DNA from: Shimia aestuarii
GTDB lineage: Bacteria > Pseudomonadota > Alphaproteobacteria > Rhodobacterales > Rhodobacteraceae
Reading direction: 5' to 3'
Assembly: GCF_900114635.1 (NCBI RefSeq)
Contig: NZ_FOTQ01000004.1
Span: 246,887-310,886 of the forward strand
DNA length: 64,000 bases
In this document: positions 1 to 8,974 of the stretch, one piece after another
Layout: every line of letters begins with the position of its first letter
Position numbering within the stretch: position 1 is the first letter of the stretch
Notes under the pieces: generated by a model
Seen by the model: only the letters and a program-made list of their open reading frames with translations
What the model was told of the DNA's origin: nothing
The model's database searches: none
Position numbers and translations under genes: made by a program

Positions 1-151
1 ACTGGTAGTGGGCACAGGAGTCCAATTGCGTCGATTTCATGATCCATGACAATGACATATTCCGCGCGATTTGTTCTGTAAACCGGGATGTGACGCAGCT
101 GTGACCGGGTGTGCACGTGACCTTGGTTTTGGGATGGGATAAGGGTGAGCC

Positions 152-904
152 ATGTTCGGAATCGATATCATCGACGCGGGCCTGATCCCCGCCATGCTGG
201 TCGCGCTGGTTGCAGGCGTGATCTCGTTCCTCAGCCCCTGTGTGCTCCCGATCGTGCCGCCCTATCTCGCGTATATGAGCGGGGTCAGCATGGCCGAGTT
301 GACCGACGAAAACGCGGCGCGGCGCAAGGCTATCATAGCGGCGCTGTTCTTTGTCATGGGACTTTCGACCGTGTTCCTGTTCCTTGGGTTCACGGCGTCG
401 GCGTTCGGAGCGTTTTTCCTGCAGAATCAAACGCTTTTCGGGCAGATTGCAGGGGTCGTCGTGATTATTTTCGGCCTGCACTTCCTTAATGTGTTCCGCA
501 TTCCTTTCCTCGATCGCGAAGCGCGTATTGATGCCGGGGAGTCCGGTGGGTCGGCTTTTGGGGCCTATGTTCTGGGCCTGGCCTTTGCCTTTGGCTGGAC
601 ACCCTGTATCGGGCCGCAGCTGGGGGCAATTCTGTCGATGGCGGCCGGAGAACAGTCGGTGACGCGGGGCACGCTTTTGCTTGGCGTCTATGCGGCTGGT
701 TTGGGTATTCCTTTCCTTTTGGCCGCGATTTTTCTCAGTCGGGCCATGGGGGTGATGAACAAGCTCAAACGCCATATGGGGCTGATTGAGAAAATCATGG
801 GCGGATTGCTTCTGTTTGTCGGTATCATGTTGGTAACAGGCGCATTCTCAACCTTTAGCTGGTGGTTGCTTGAGACATTCCCTGCCTTGGCAACGCTTGG
901 TTAG
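152..904 (+). CDS. ccdA: Cytochrome c biogenesis protein CcdA (DsbD-like membrane electron carrier)
   Basis: A 250-aa polytopic inner-membrane protein of the CcdA/DsbD-beta family, which passes reducing equivalents from cytoplasmic thioredoxin across the membrane for haem ligation of c-type cytochromes. The two family cysteines are visible in symmetric proline-flanked motifs: FLSPCVLPIVPP (Cys30) and GWTPCIGPQLGA (Cys152). About six hydrophobic segments fill the rest, and the length is typical of stand-alone CcdA. The ATG at 152 follows a GGGTGAGCC stretch. The next two genes lie on the same strand, but nothing in them demands a shared role. Family assignment is firm; the physiological partner is inferred. 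Confidence 0.93.
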   Translation: MFGIDIIDAGLIPAMLVALVAGVISFLSPCVLPIVPPYLAYMSGVSMAELTDENAARRKAIIAALFFVMGLSTVFLFLGFTASAFGAFFLQNQTLFGQIAGVVVIIFGLHFLNVFRIPFLDREARIDAGESGGSAFGAYVLGLAFAFGWTPCIGPQLGAILSMAAGEQSVTRGTLLLGVYAAGLGIPFLLAAIFLSRAMGVMNKLKRHMGLIEKIMGGLLLFVGIMLVTGAFSTFSWWLLETFPALATLG

Positions 905-960
905 GGGCCTATTCTTGCCCCAGAAGTGAGGTAGTCTGCCAGAAAAGAAAGGGCAGGCAA

Positions 961-2175
961 ATGGGCAAGAGCAGCAACGTAATCGTGCGTCGCCGCCGGG
1001 TGTTTTACATTCCCGGCTATGATCCCATTCATCCAAGGCGCTATCGCGAGCTTTATCGCACGGAAGGCGCCGAACAGGCGAACATCTCGGGATATGAGAT
1101 CGATTTGGCTGCGAAGAAGCCGGGAAGCGGGCCGTATGGCTGGCATGTCTCGGGGCGGATCGAAGGCGGTGAAACCGAGACTAATGTCGAGGTGCTGGTC
1201 TGGTCGGACATCGTGCGGGACAGCATGTCGAACACGATTCAGGCGACCTATGTGCAACTGGCCCGTACAGCATGGACCTATATTGGAAGTGGCGCGCTTT
1301 GGCGGTTGATGAAGCTGCGCAAGGGGCCGGTGATCGCGGCGCTTTACCCTGTATTGTTCCTGATTGGGCAATTGGCCCTGGCGCTTTTGATGGCTTGGGG
1401 TCTGGGTCAGGCGATTGCCCTTTTCCTTCCATGGTGGGTCGGCTTTGCCGGGCTTGCCGTAGTGCCGCCAGTCCTGATGTGGTTTCGCAAGATGGACGGC
1501 AAGTTCTTTGCCTACTACCTCATGCATGACTATGCCTATTCGGCGGCAAGCAAAGGGGAAAACCCTCCTGAGCTCGAGGCGCGTATGTCCGAGTTCGGTG
1601 CGCGGATCGCAGCGGCCCTGAAAGAGGATGTCGATGAGGTGCTGGTCGTCGGTCATTCGTCGGGTGCGCATCTGGCGGTGTCGATCCTGTCGGATGTCAT
1701 CCGGGCGGGACTGGTGCCCGAGGATGGCCCGGCATTGTCTTTCCTGAGTTTGGGGCAGGTCGTGCCGATGGTGTCTTTCCTGCCGCGCGCCTTTCGGTTG
1801 CGGGCGGATCTTGCTTACTTGTCGGCGCGCACTGAACTGACATGGGTGGATGTGACGGCGCCGGGGGATGGCTGTTCCTTTGCATTGTGTGATCCCGTGT
1901 CGGTGAGCGGTGTCGCGCCAGAAGACAAGCGTTGGCCGCTTGTGGTGTCGGCAGCTTTTACCCAGACGCTGAGCCCCGAGCGTTGGCAAGAGCTGCGGTG
2001 GCGGTTTTTCCGGCTGCATTTCCAGTATCTTTGCGCCTTCGATCGACCGGGTGACTATGACTACTTCCGCATTACGGCCGGTCCGAAAACGCTGGCGGCG
2101 CGATACGAAGGGCGCAGCCCGTCGAAATCTAGGATTGAGGGGGCGGTAAACAAGTTTCCGCAAATCGCACCATGA
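961..2175 (+). CDS. Membrane-associated alpha/beta-hydrolase-like protein of unknown substrate
   Basis: A 404-aa protein without a named family that I recognise. The N-terminus has a basic patch and FYIPGYDP, a typical first strand/oxyanion loop of alpha/beta hydrolases. Residues about 122-175 form two hydrophobic helices. Residues 229-235 read VVGHSSG, a classical nucleophile elbow (GxSxG). This suggests a membrane-anchored serine esterase or lipase; the acid and histidine of the triad cannot be assigned with certainty. Its stop overlaps the start of the P450 gene by four bases (ATGA), so the two are almost certainly co-translated and may act on the same lipid-like substrate (inference). Confidence 0.75.
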   Translation: MGKSSNVIVRRRRVFYIPGYDPIHPRRYRELYRTEGAEQANISGYEIDLAAKKPGSGPYGWHVSGRIEGGETETNVEVLVWSDIVRDSMSNTIQATYVQLARTAWTYIGSGALWRLMKLRKGPVIAALYPVLFLIGQLALALLMAWGLGQAIALFLPWWVGFAGLAVVPPVLMWFRKMDGKFFAYYLMHDYAYSAASKGENPPELEARMSEFGARIAAALKEDVDEVLVVGHSSGAHLAVSILSDVIRAGLVPEDGPALSFLSLGQVVPMVSFLPRAFRLRADLAYLSARTELTWVDVTAPGDGCSFALCDPVSVSGVAPEDKRWPLVVSAAFTQTLSPERWQELRWRFFRLHFQYLCAFDRPGDYDYFRITAGPKTLAARYEGRSPSKSRIEGAVNKFPQIAP

Positions 2176-3518
2176 CATTGCCGCCAAAGCCCGCTTCGAG
2201 GCCCGAAAAGGTATCCTTGCGCCAATACGTTAAGCTGTTTCGCGAGGACATTCTTTCCGCGCAGCCAGCAAAGCTATACCGCGCCTGGATGGCCGAGTTT
2301 CGCACGCCGTTCTTCCGATCCTACCTTTTGAACCAACCCGAGTTGATCAAGACGGTGCTCAAGGAACGTCCCGATGATTTTCCCAAGTCGAGCCGCATCA
2401 GTGAGGGATTGCGCCCGTTGCTTGGAAACTCGGTGTTCCTGACCAATGGTGACGTCTGGAAGCGTCAGCGCCGGATTATAGATCCGGCTTTTGAAGGCGG
2501 GCGGCTGCGCGACACGTTTGGCGCGATGTGGGCGGCGAGCGAAGCCGCTGTTGCGCGTCTTGCAAAGCTTGAAGGGCAGGTTGTCGAGATCGAGGAAGAA
2601 ACCAGCCACGCGGCGGCGGACGTCATTTTCCGCACGTTGTTTTCGATCCCGATCGAGCACGAGATCGCCAGTCAGGTGTTTTCGCAGTTCCGTGACTACC
2701 AGCGTAGTCAGCCCATTCTGAATCTTGGGGCTTTTGTGCCGCTGCCTCGGTGGGTGCCGCGGTTTTTTCGTGCAGAGACAAAGGCGACGGCTGCGTCGAT
2801 TCGGGGGTTGATCAAACAGCTGACCGAAGAGCGTATGGCGGCTATTCGTGCCGGAACGGCGCCGGATGACCTTGCCACCAAGATCATGACGACGCGGGAT
2901 CCGGAAACCGGGGATACGTTTGACGCGGACGAGATGGTCGACCAGGTGGCGATCTTCTTTCTCGCGGGTCATGAAACCAGCGCCTCCGCCTTGGCATGGG
3001 CGCTGTATCTCATGGCGCTTTACCCAGATTGGCAGGAAAAGATCGCGGCAGAGGCCGTTGATTTGGAGGAGAGCTTTTCGGCGGTCTCCCGTTTGAAAGT
3101 AAGCCGGGATGTATTTCGCGAAGCGTTGAGGCTTTATCCCCCAGTACCAATGATGGTGCGCCAGTCGACCTGTCCCGAGACGTTCCGGAGTCGGCAGATC
3201 AGACCGGGTGCTCAGATGGTGCTGTCACCATGGCACCTGCACCGGCATGAACGGCTGTGGGAAAACCCGGACGGGTTCGATCCGACGCGTTGGCAGACCG
3301 AGAACGGCCGTCAATGCGCACGGGATGCCTATATGCCGTTCTCGGCGGGGCCGCGTGTTTGCACCGGGGCCGGCTTTGCGATGGTCGAGGGGCCGCTGAT
3401 CCTCTCCATGATCCTTCGACATTTTCGGATCACCCCGGAGGGGCCTTCGCCTGTGCCGGTGGCCTATCTGACGGTACGCTCCAAAGATGGCATTCGGCTG
3501 CGTCTGGAGCGCCGTTGA
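2172..3518 (+). CDS. Cytochrome P450 monooxygenase
   Basis: A 448-aa soluble bacterial P450. The I-helix oxygen-activation motif AGHET is at about 265-269, the K-helix ExxR at 317-320 (EALR), and the haem-thiolate loop FSAGPRVCTG ends in the cysteine ligand near residue 397. No membrane anchor is present, so it needs a separate ferredoxin and reductase, neither of which is nearby. It is translationally coupled to the upstream alpha/beta-hydrolase-like gene. The substrate is unknown; the pairing suggests an acyl or lipid compound, which is inference. It ends 20 bp before the convergent pdxA gene. Confidence 0.94.
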   Translation: MTLPPKPASRPEKVSLRQYVKLFREDILSAQPAKLYRAWMAEFRTPFFRSYLLNQPELIKTVLKERPDDFPKSSRISEGLRPLLGNSVFLTNGDVWKRQRRIIDPAFEGGRLRDTFGAMWAASEAAVARLAKLEGQVVEIEEETSHAAADVIFRTLFSIPIEHEIASQVFSQFRDYQRSQPILNLGAFVPLPRWVPRFFRAETKATAASIRGLIKQLTEERMAAIRAGTAPDDLATKIMTTRDPETGDTFDADEMVDQVAIFFLAGHETSASALAWALYLMALYPDWQEKIAAEAVDLEESFSAVSRLKVSRDVFREALRLYPPVPMMVRQSTCPETFRSRQIRPGAQMVLSPWHLHRHERLWENPDGFDPTRWQTENGRQCARDAYMPFSAGPRVCTGAGFAMVEGPLILSMILRHFRITPEGPSPVPVAYLTVRSKDGIRLRLERR

Positions 3519-3537
3519 TCCGACGCGCGTACGTTCG

Positions 3538-4506
3538 TCAGGCGCGCGATGCCATGCGATGGGCGAGTCGCAGGGCTTCGATGGTGCTAGTAGGGGCGGC
3601 GATGCCCTTCCCGGCAATGTCGAAGGCGGTTCCATGGTCTGGGGACGTGCGGATGAATGGCAGGCCGAGCGTCACGTTGACCCCGCGATCGAAAGCCAGC
3701 GTTTTCATCGGGATGAGTGCCTGATCGTGATACGCGCAGATCGCGACATCGTAGCGGGCTCGTGCGGCGGCGTGGAACATGGTATCGGCGGGCAGGGGGC
3801 CGGTGACATCGACCCCTTCGGCGCGAAATCCCTCGATGATCGGTGCAAGGATCGTAGCATCCTCTTGGCCCATAGTTCCGCCTTCGCCGGCGTGCGGATT
3901 GAGGCCGGCCACGGCGATGCGCGGGTTCGGAATGCCGAACTGCGCGCGCAGCCCCTCTGCGGTAATGCTGATGGTTTGGCGCAACAGGTCCGGCGTCAGG
4001 GCCGCCGGTACATCGGACAGCGGGATGTGGATGGTGGTCGGCACAACGCGCAGCTCGTCACTGGCGAGCATCATAACCACGTTTTCGACATCGCCCAGAT
4101 AGGCAAGATATTCCGTATGGCCGGGCCACGGAAAATCGGCGCCAACCTTAAGCGCCTTCTTGTTGATTGGCGCGGTACAGAGAGCAGACGCGGCACCGGA
4201 CATCGCGAGGTCAGCCCCACGCGCGATCGCCTCGATAACGCCTTCGGCATTGTCCGGGTCGGGCTCACCGGGTACGGCCTTGCCAGAAAACGGATGTGGC
4301 AGCACGGGCAAAGCGTTGGGCATGATGGCACGCGCTTCGCTGGGATCTTGAATGAACGTCGCTGGCACCGTGCCCGGCAGGTGGTCCGGGTCGGCGATAA
4401 GGAAAAACGCAAGCTCGTCGCGCAGGGCCCGCCAGGCTTTCTCGGCCAGTTCCAGACCGACACCTGCGGGTTCACCGCAGGTGAGAGCAATGGGGGCCAC
4501 GGTCAT
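3538..4506 (-). CDS. pdxA: 4-hydroxythreonine-4-phosphate dehydrogenase
   Basis: A 322-aa enzyme of the DXP-dependent vitamin B6 pathway. It oxidises 4-phosphohydroxy-L-threonine with NAD(P); the product condenses with DXP in the PdxJ step. The N-terminal TCGEPAGVG segment, the HTEYLAYL metal/substrate segment, the GLNPHAGEGG loop and CAYHDQALIPMK near the end are PdxA hallmarks. It is the last gene of the lptF-lptG-lptD-surA-pdxA operon and overlaps the surA stop by four bases. In many Rhodobacterales rsmA (ksgA) follows pdxA; here the next gene is the convergent P450, so rsmA is not at that place. Confidence 0.95.
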   Translation of the reverse strand: MTVAPIALTCGEPAGVGLELAEKAWRALRDELAFFLIADPDHLPGTVPATFIQDPSEARAIMPNALPVLPHPFSGKAVPGEPDPDNAEGVIEAIARGADLAMSGAASALCTAPINKKALKVGADFPWPGHTEYLAYLGDVENVVMMLASDELRVVPTTIHIPLSDVPAALTPDLLRQTISITAEGLRAQFGIPNPRIAVAGLNPHAGEGGTMGQEDATILAPIIEGFRAEGVDVTGPLPADTMFHAAARARYDVAICAYHDQALIPMKTLAFDRGVNVTLGLPFIRTSPDHGTAFDIAGKGIAAPTSTIEALRLAHRMASRA

Positions 4507-5741
4507 TTTTCGACGATGATCGCGTCGGCGCGCAATTGTTCAAGATAGCTGTCTGCAAAGGACTGAAGGCGCTGTTGGCGGAGGGCACCGGCGACGTCTT
4601 CGCGGGAAAGCTCTTCGCCAAGCTGCGCGGTGCGGCCACAAAGCATCAGGAAAATCAACGATTGGCGGTTGGCCGTCGTAAGTGCGGTCGAGACTTCGTT
4701 ATCATCAAGCTTGGCAAGTTCGAGCGCGATATCGCGCGGAATCTTTCCGGGGGCTTGCGCTTCGCGCACAAGTGTTCCGGCAGGTTGCCCTTTGGCGAGA
4801 CCATAAAGATCGTCGCAGCGGTCAATGGTGTCGCGGATTTCCTGTGCGCGGGCGAGTGTTTCCGGGGTGCGTCCGCCGGGAATGTAGAGCATCGCGTAGT
4901 CGATTGCCGAATATGAGGGGGCGCGGCGCCCGGTTTCCTCGATGCCCCGCATTTGGAAGATCGCAACCGCATTGGGAAGCTGCACCGGATCGGTAACCTC
5001 TCCGGGGCCAAGCGCCGAGATCAGCGGGCGCAACTGCGGAGGCAGGTTGGTGATCGACATCCAGTCGATCTTGCCGCCGTCCTGTTTCGTCGGGGCGCCA
5101 GAATATGTTCGCGCGGCATTTTCGAAATCGGCAAACGAGCGGATCTGTGAGAGTTGCGTGGCCAGCGACGTGACCTGTTCGCGGGTCTGGGGCGTGGCCG
5201 GGATAACGATTTCAGACAGGAGCACGCGGATTCCGCCAGCGCCGCTGTTCGAGGCAATGGCCCGGTCGATTTCCTCTTCGGTAATCTGAACCCGCGATCC
5301 GAACCGTGTTTGGATCACGCCGCGCCAGGCCAGTCCCGAAAATGTAAAGGCCCGCATGGTTTCCTCGTCCACACCTTCCGCGGCCAGCGCCTTGATCATG
5401 TCTTCGGGCGGCATGTTCACGCGTTGCGCAAACTCTGCAATACCGGCCTGAATACCGTCCTCACTTGGGGTGATGCCGGCAATTTCGGCGGCTTCGAGCT
5501 TGAGCCGGTCCTCGATCAGCTGTTCACGCGCCAGTTTGCGGACATCGCCCGGCGTGTTCATGATCGCGAGCAACAGAGCGCGTTGTTCGATTTCGTAGTA
5601 TGTGACGACCCGGTCGTTCACGATGATGGCAGGCGAAAATGCACTTTGCGCCTGCGCGGTCTGAGTCGTGAACAGAGCAAAAGCAACGGCTGCTATTCCA
5701 GTGAAAAGGCGGGATATCATGATGTGGTTCTTCCTGCTCAT
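4503..5741 (-). CDS. surA: SurA-like periplasmic peptidylprolyl isomerase / outer-membrane protein chaperone
   Basis: A 412-aa exported chaperone of the SurA type that accompanies outer-membrane beta-barrel proteins through the periplasm. A signal peptide is evident (residues about 8-32, ending AQAQ), followed by the SurA N-terminal segment (IIVNDRVVTYYEIEQRALLL) and one parvulin-like region around residues 175-275 (DGGKIDWMS, LGPGEVTDPVQ). An internal ATG (MISRLF) seven codons later is an alternative start. It lies 6 bp downstream of lptD, whose product is a known SurA client in other Gram-negatives. Confidence 0.9.
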   Translation of the reverse strand: MSRKNHIMISRLFTGIAAVAFALFTTQTAQAQSAFSPAIIVNDRVVTYYEIEQRALLLAIMNTPGDVRKLAREQLIEDRLKLEAAEIAGITPSEDGIQAGIAEFAQRVNMPPEDMIKALAAEGVDEETMRAFTFSGLAWRGVIQTRFGSRVQITEEEIDRAIASNSGAGGIRVLLSEIVIPATPQTREQVTSLATQLSQIRSFADFENAARTYSGAPTKQDGGKIDWMSITNLPPQLRPLISALGPGEVTDPVQLPNAVAIFQMRGIEETGRRAPSYSAIDYAMLYIPGGRTPETLARAQEIRDTIDRCDDLYGLAKGQPAGTLVREAQAPGKIPRDIALELAKLDDNEVSTALTTANRQSLIFLMLCGRTAQLGEELSREDVAGALRQQRLQSFADSYLEQLRADAIIVEK

Positions 5742-5747
5742 TTACGT

Positions 5748-7880
5748 CTAGCCGCAGGTGCGGTCGTAACTTTTCTGGCTCGATTTGACCGAGAAGCCCA
5801 GCAAGGCGACCGTCAGGCCAAAACTCGTGCTCGATTGCACCGTAGTGGATGTTGAGAAGCGGCGCGAGACCGAAAGCTCGACCTTGACGCATTCGTTGCG
5901 GTATTCCAGCCCGACACCCGCTTCGGCGGTCTTGTTGTTGCCGGCATCGTATCGCCAATCAAACAGGCCGGTCCAGTGGCGTGCCAGGCGATAGCGACTG
6001 TCCAGCGCCCATTCCGAAAGGGTCGATGTTCGGTTTTCGGCCACGTCCGGCGCAAGCCAGACATAACGTCCGTCCAGCCAGAGCTTGCTATTGCTCCAGC
6101 CGACCCGCGCATCGGCTTTCCTGATACCGGCGTCATAGTCGTAGATCGTGCGCGCGGTGAAGGACAAACCATTACGGGTTTTGATCTGCCCGGCGAGCAA
6201 TAGGTCCGAAACGACATCGTCCAAACCGGATGTCCGGGTGAAATCCACCTGGTCCTCTTCGTGGAACACCTGGCCAATCGTGAGATTGCCCTGCCAGCCT
6301 GCCGCGCTGTAACGAGACCAGTTCAGCCCGACAGCGCCCGCCAAACCGCGCTCGCGGCGGTCGTATGAAGGAAATCTAGACAAGGCGAGAAGGTTGCCCT
6401 CATCAAATTCGACGCGGGTGCTTTCGTCATTGGCCACGTCAAGATTACTGCCGCCGGTCCAGGCGATCTGGGCGACGGGTTCGATGACATAGGTGGCGCC
6501 ATCCGAGCCGGTCTTGCTCATGGGATAGCGGACATGGGCCGCAACGGTTGGGGTTAGTTGGCTGGCGTATTCGGGGTAGGTCGAGTCGTTGTTGGTGTGA
6601 AACGCGTCAAAGGCCAGTTCGCTCGTGACGCCAGTGCGCAAACCGCTTGGCAGAATCCAGTTTCGCCGCCAGGACACGTCAGCATGGGCGCGTCCCACAT
6701 CACGGCCCACGATATCGGCGTCGGACCGGCGCTGGTGGCCGTGCAACTCAACATTTGTGCGCAGTTCGCCGCCAATCGCGTTTGGGAAATACCGCCGTTC
6801 GGTGGTGGCTACCGCAACAAGTGTCGGCAAAGTGTTGTTATCTTCATTCGGGCGAAGAGATTGGTAGTGCAGCAATGCAACGCGCGTGGCCTCGTCACGG
6901 TAGGACCGCTGTACGGTGATATTGCTGACCAGGCGGTCGTCATCCGAATAATCGTAGTCAGTGATGTAACTGTCATCGCTGACGGCCTTGAGATCAAAGC
7001 TGAGTTTAAAGTCGCGTGGCAGGTCGAAACGACCTTCGGCGAAGAGATAGCCGCGGGTCTTGTTGGGCAGGATCGTGTCGTCGGACACGGCTCCATTGAG
7101 TTCGATCCGCCCTTTTTTGAAGGCTTGGCGGTACCGGAACTCTAGCGTCCTTGTCTCGGAGGAGACATAGGGCGTCAGGGTGATGTCGCGGTGATTTCCG
7201 AGGGTAATGAAATACGGCATCTTGAGGCCGTAGCTCAACTGGCTCGTGGTGCGCACGGTCGGGATCAGGAAGCCTGTGGCCCGATCCAGCGTGGGGTCCG
7301 GGAGGCGTAAGTGCGGAAAGTAGAGTACCGGGACGTCCCGGATCAGAAGGCTGGCGTGGTCAAAATAGAGCTGGCGCTCCAACTGGTCGTGCACAACGCG
7401 CCGGGCGCGGATTTGCCAGAGGGGCGGCTCTCCGGTTTGGCAGATCCGACACGAGGACGCGCTGGTTTTGCTGAGCACCGAGTAGCGACCATCCACGCGG
7501 TTGAGCTGGTTGGCGGCAAGTTGCACCTGTTGGTCAAGAACCATACGAGCGCTGCGAAGTAGCCCGTTGTTGAAGGCGCTGTCCAGCTCGGCTGAAGAAG
7601 CAATAATCGTGACCTCGTCCCCCTGAATAATCCGGATGGGGCCTTTCAGGGTGATCTTGTCGGCATTGGCATCATATTCGATTTCGGTCGCCATCAGGCG
7701 CACGTCGTCCATGAGGGCCTCGACATGGCCGCGCGCCGTCAGGACAGATTCACCCGACACATAAACATGGTCTGCAACAAGCATGACGTTTCCGGGGTCG
7801 GAAACAGTCTGAGCCCCGGCGGAAAACGCCAAAGAGACCGACAGCAGACAGCCGGACAGAAAACGGGTGGCAGCGTTCAT
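5748..7880 (-). CDS. lptD: LPS-assembly protein LptD (outer-membrane LPS translocon)
   Basis: A 710-aa outer-membrane beta-barrel that inserts lipopolysaccharide into the outer leaflet. The start at 7880 overlaps the lptG stop (ATGA) and gives a clean signal peptide, MNAATRFLSG... to AGAQ. The open frame runs further upstream but only inside lptG. After the signal comes an OstA/LptA-type jelly-roll repeat (VADHVYVSGESVLTARGHVE), a CxxC pair (SSCRICQ), then a long barrel with alternating aromatic strands. Its place in the Lpt operon is as in other Rhodobacterales. Confidence 0.94.
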   Translation of the reverse strand: MNAATRFLSGCLLSVSLAFSAGAQTVSDPGNVMLVADHVYVSGESVLTARGHVEALMDDVRLMATEIEYDANADKITLKGPIRIIQGDEVTIIASSAELDSAFNNGLLRSARMVLDQQVQLAANQLNRVDGRYSVLSKTSASSCRICQTGEPPLWQIRARRVVHDQLERQLYFDHASLLIRDVPVLYFPHLRLPDPTLDRATGFLIPTVRTTSQLSYGLKMPYFITLGNHRDITLTPYVSSETRTLEFRYRQAFKKGRIELNGAVSDDTILPNKTRGYLFAEGRFDLPRDFKLSFDLKAVSDDSYITDYDYSDDDRLVSNITVQRSYRDEATRVALLHYQSLRPNEDNNTLPTLVAVATTERRYFPNAIGGELRTNVELHGHQRRSDADIVGRDVGRAHADVSWRRNWILPSGLRTGVTSELAFDAFHTNNDSTYPEYASQLTPTVAAHVRYPMSKTGSDGATYVIEPVAQIAWTGGSNLDVANDESTRVEFDEGNLLALSRFPSYDRRERGLAGAVGLNWSRYSAAGWQGNLTIGQVFHEEDQVDFTRTSGLDDVVSDLLLAGQIKTRNGLSFTARTIYDYDAGIRKADARVGWSNSKLWLDGRYVWLAPDVAENRTSTLSEWALDSRYRLARHWTGLFDWRYDAGNNKTAEAGVGLEYRNECVKVELSVSRRFSTSTTVQSSTSFGLTVALLGFSVKSSQKSYDRTCG

Positions 7881-8974
7881 CCGTCCTCCATATGCAACAA
7901 CAAACCCAGTGCCAACATGACACTTGCAACAGGTGGCGCCCAGGCCGCCAATGTGGCCGATATCTGCCCGTTCTCCCCCAGGATCTGAGCAAAGTTTCGT
8001 ACGAAATAGAGGGCGAAACCAATGAGAACTGAAACAAGCACGGCAACCCCAGTATTGCCGAAGCGCGTATGGCGCATGGTAAAGGCCGAGGCGATCAGGA
8101 CCATGGCCATCAGGAACAGTGGCTGGGCAAGTTCCATGTTGAGCCAGACTATGTGGCGACGGGCGGAAAACCCGGCTTCCTTCAGTTCTTCGATGAAGGC
8201 GGGAAGATGCCAAATGGAAATTGCGGACGGTGTGCCAAAGCGGTCACGAATGCGGTCGGGGGTCAAAGTGCTGGGCAGGCGCAAGACCTCGTGTTCACGC
8301 GCATTGGATTCGGAATTAATACCGTGCACGAGCGGCCAGGCCTTGGCGTCACGCAATTCCCAGGCGCCTTCGAGGAGCTGCGCAGAAGCGGCTTCAATGC
8401 GCGTCTTGGGGCCGCCATCCTTGGCATAGCTCACGATGGTGACGTCATAGAAGATCGACGCATCCGGATCACTTCGTGCCACGTGGATGACCGCCTGGCC
8501 TTGAGCGCCCCCCTGACGCAGCCAGAGGCCCTCGCTGGACAACGACAGGGCGCTGCGTCCTTCGACGCGCATTTGTTCGGACAACTCGTCGTAGCGCACG
8601 CTGGTCGCGGCCACGAGCGGGTTGAGTGTGGTGACAGCCAAGATACCAATCATGAGCGCCACGGTCACGGGGGACAGTAGGGAAAGAATGGCCGAACGAC
8701 CGGCCGCACGTACCACAACCAATTCGGACGTGCGCGCCAGGCTGATGAAGAGAGTGATTGTTGCCAGGATGATGATGAGCGGCAGAAGCTGATAAAGCCC
8801 CTCCGGCGTTTTGAGCAGCGTTAGAAACACGACGGACGAAAAGCCAACCTGATCGACATCGAAACGGCGCAGTTGTTCCATCAAGTCAATCAGCGCCATC
8901 AAGACAAAGAAGATGCCCAACAGGCCAAGCAGGATCCAAAGAAACTTGCGGGCGAAATAGAAGTGAATGGTCAT
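7877..8974 (-). CDS. lptG: LPS export ABC transporter permease LptG
   Basis: A 365-aa inner-membrane permease of the LptB2FG transporter, which extracts LPS from the inner membrane and feeds the periplasmic bridge. The start MTIHFYFARKFLW at 8974 overlaps the lptF stop (ATGA), which decides it over the longer open frame. The N-terminal pair of membrane helices, a central periplasmic beta-jellyroll (about 100-260) and the C-terminal helices (including VAVLVSVLIGFALYFV) match the LptF/LptG family. Its paralogue LptF is directly upstream; the ATPase LptB is not in the window. Confidence 0.94.
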   Translation of the reverse strand: MTIHFYFARKFLWILLGLLGIFFVLMALIDLMEQLRRFDVDQVGFSSVVFLTLLKTPEGLYQLLPLIIILATITLFISLARTSELVVVRAAGRSAILSLLSPVTVALMIGILAVTTLNPLVAATSVRYDELSEQMRVEGRSALSLSSEGLWLRQGGAQGQAVIHVARSDPDASIFYDVTIVSYAKDGGPKTRIEAASAQLLEGAWELRDAKAWPLVHGINSESNAREHEVLRLPSTLTPDRIRDRFGTPSAISIWHLPAFIEELKEAGFSARRHIVWLNMELAQPLFLMAMVLIASAFTMRHTRFGNTGVAVLVSVLIGFALYFVRNFAQILGENGQISATLAAWAPPVASVMLALGLLLHMEDG

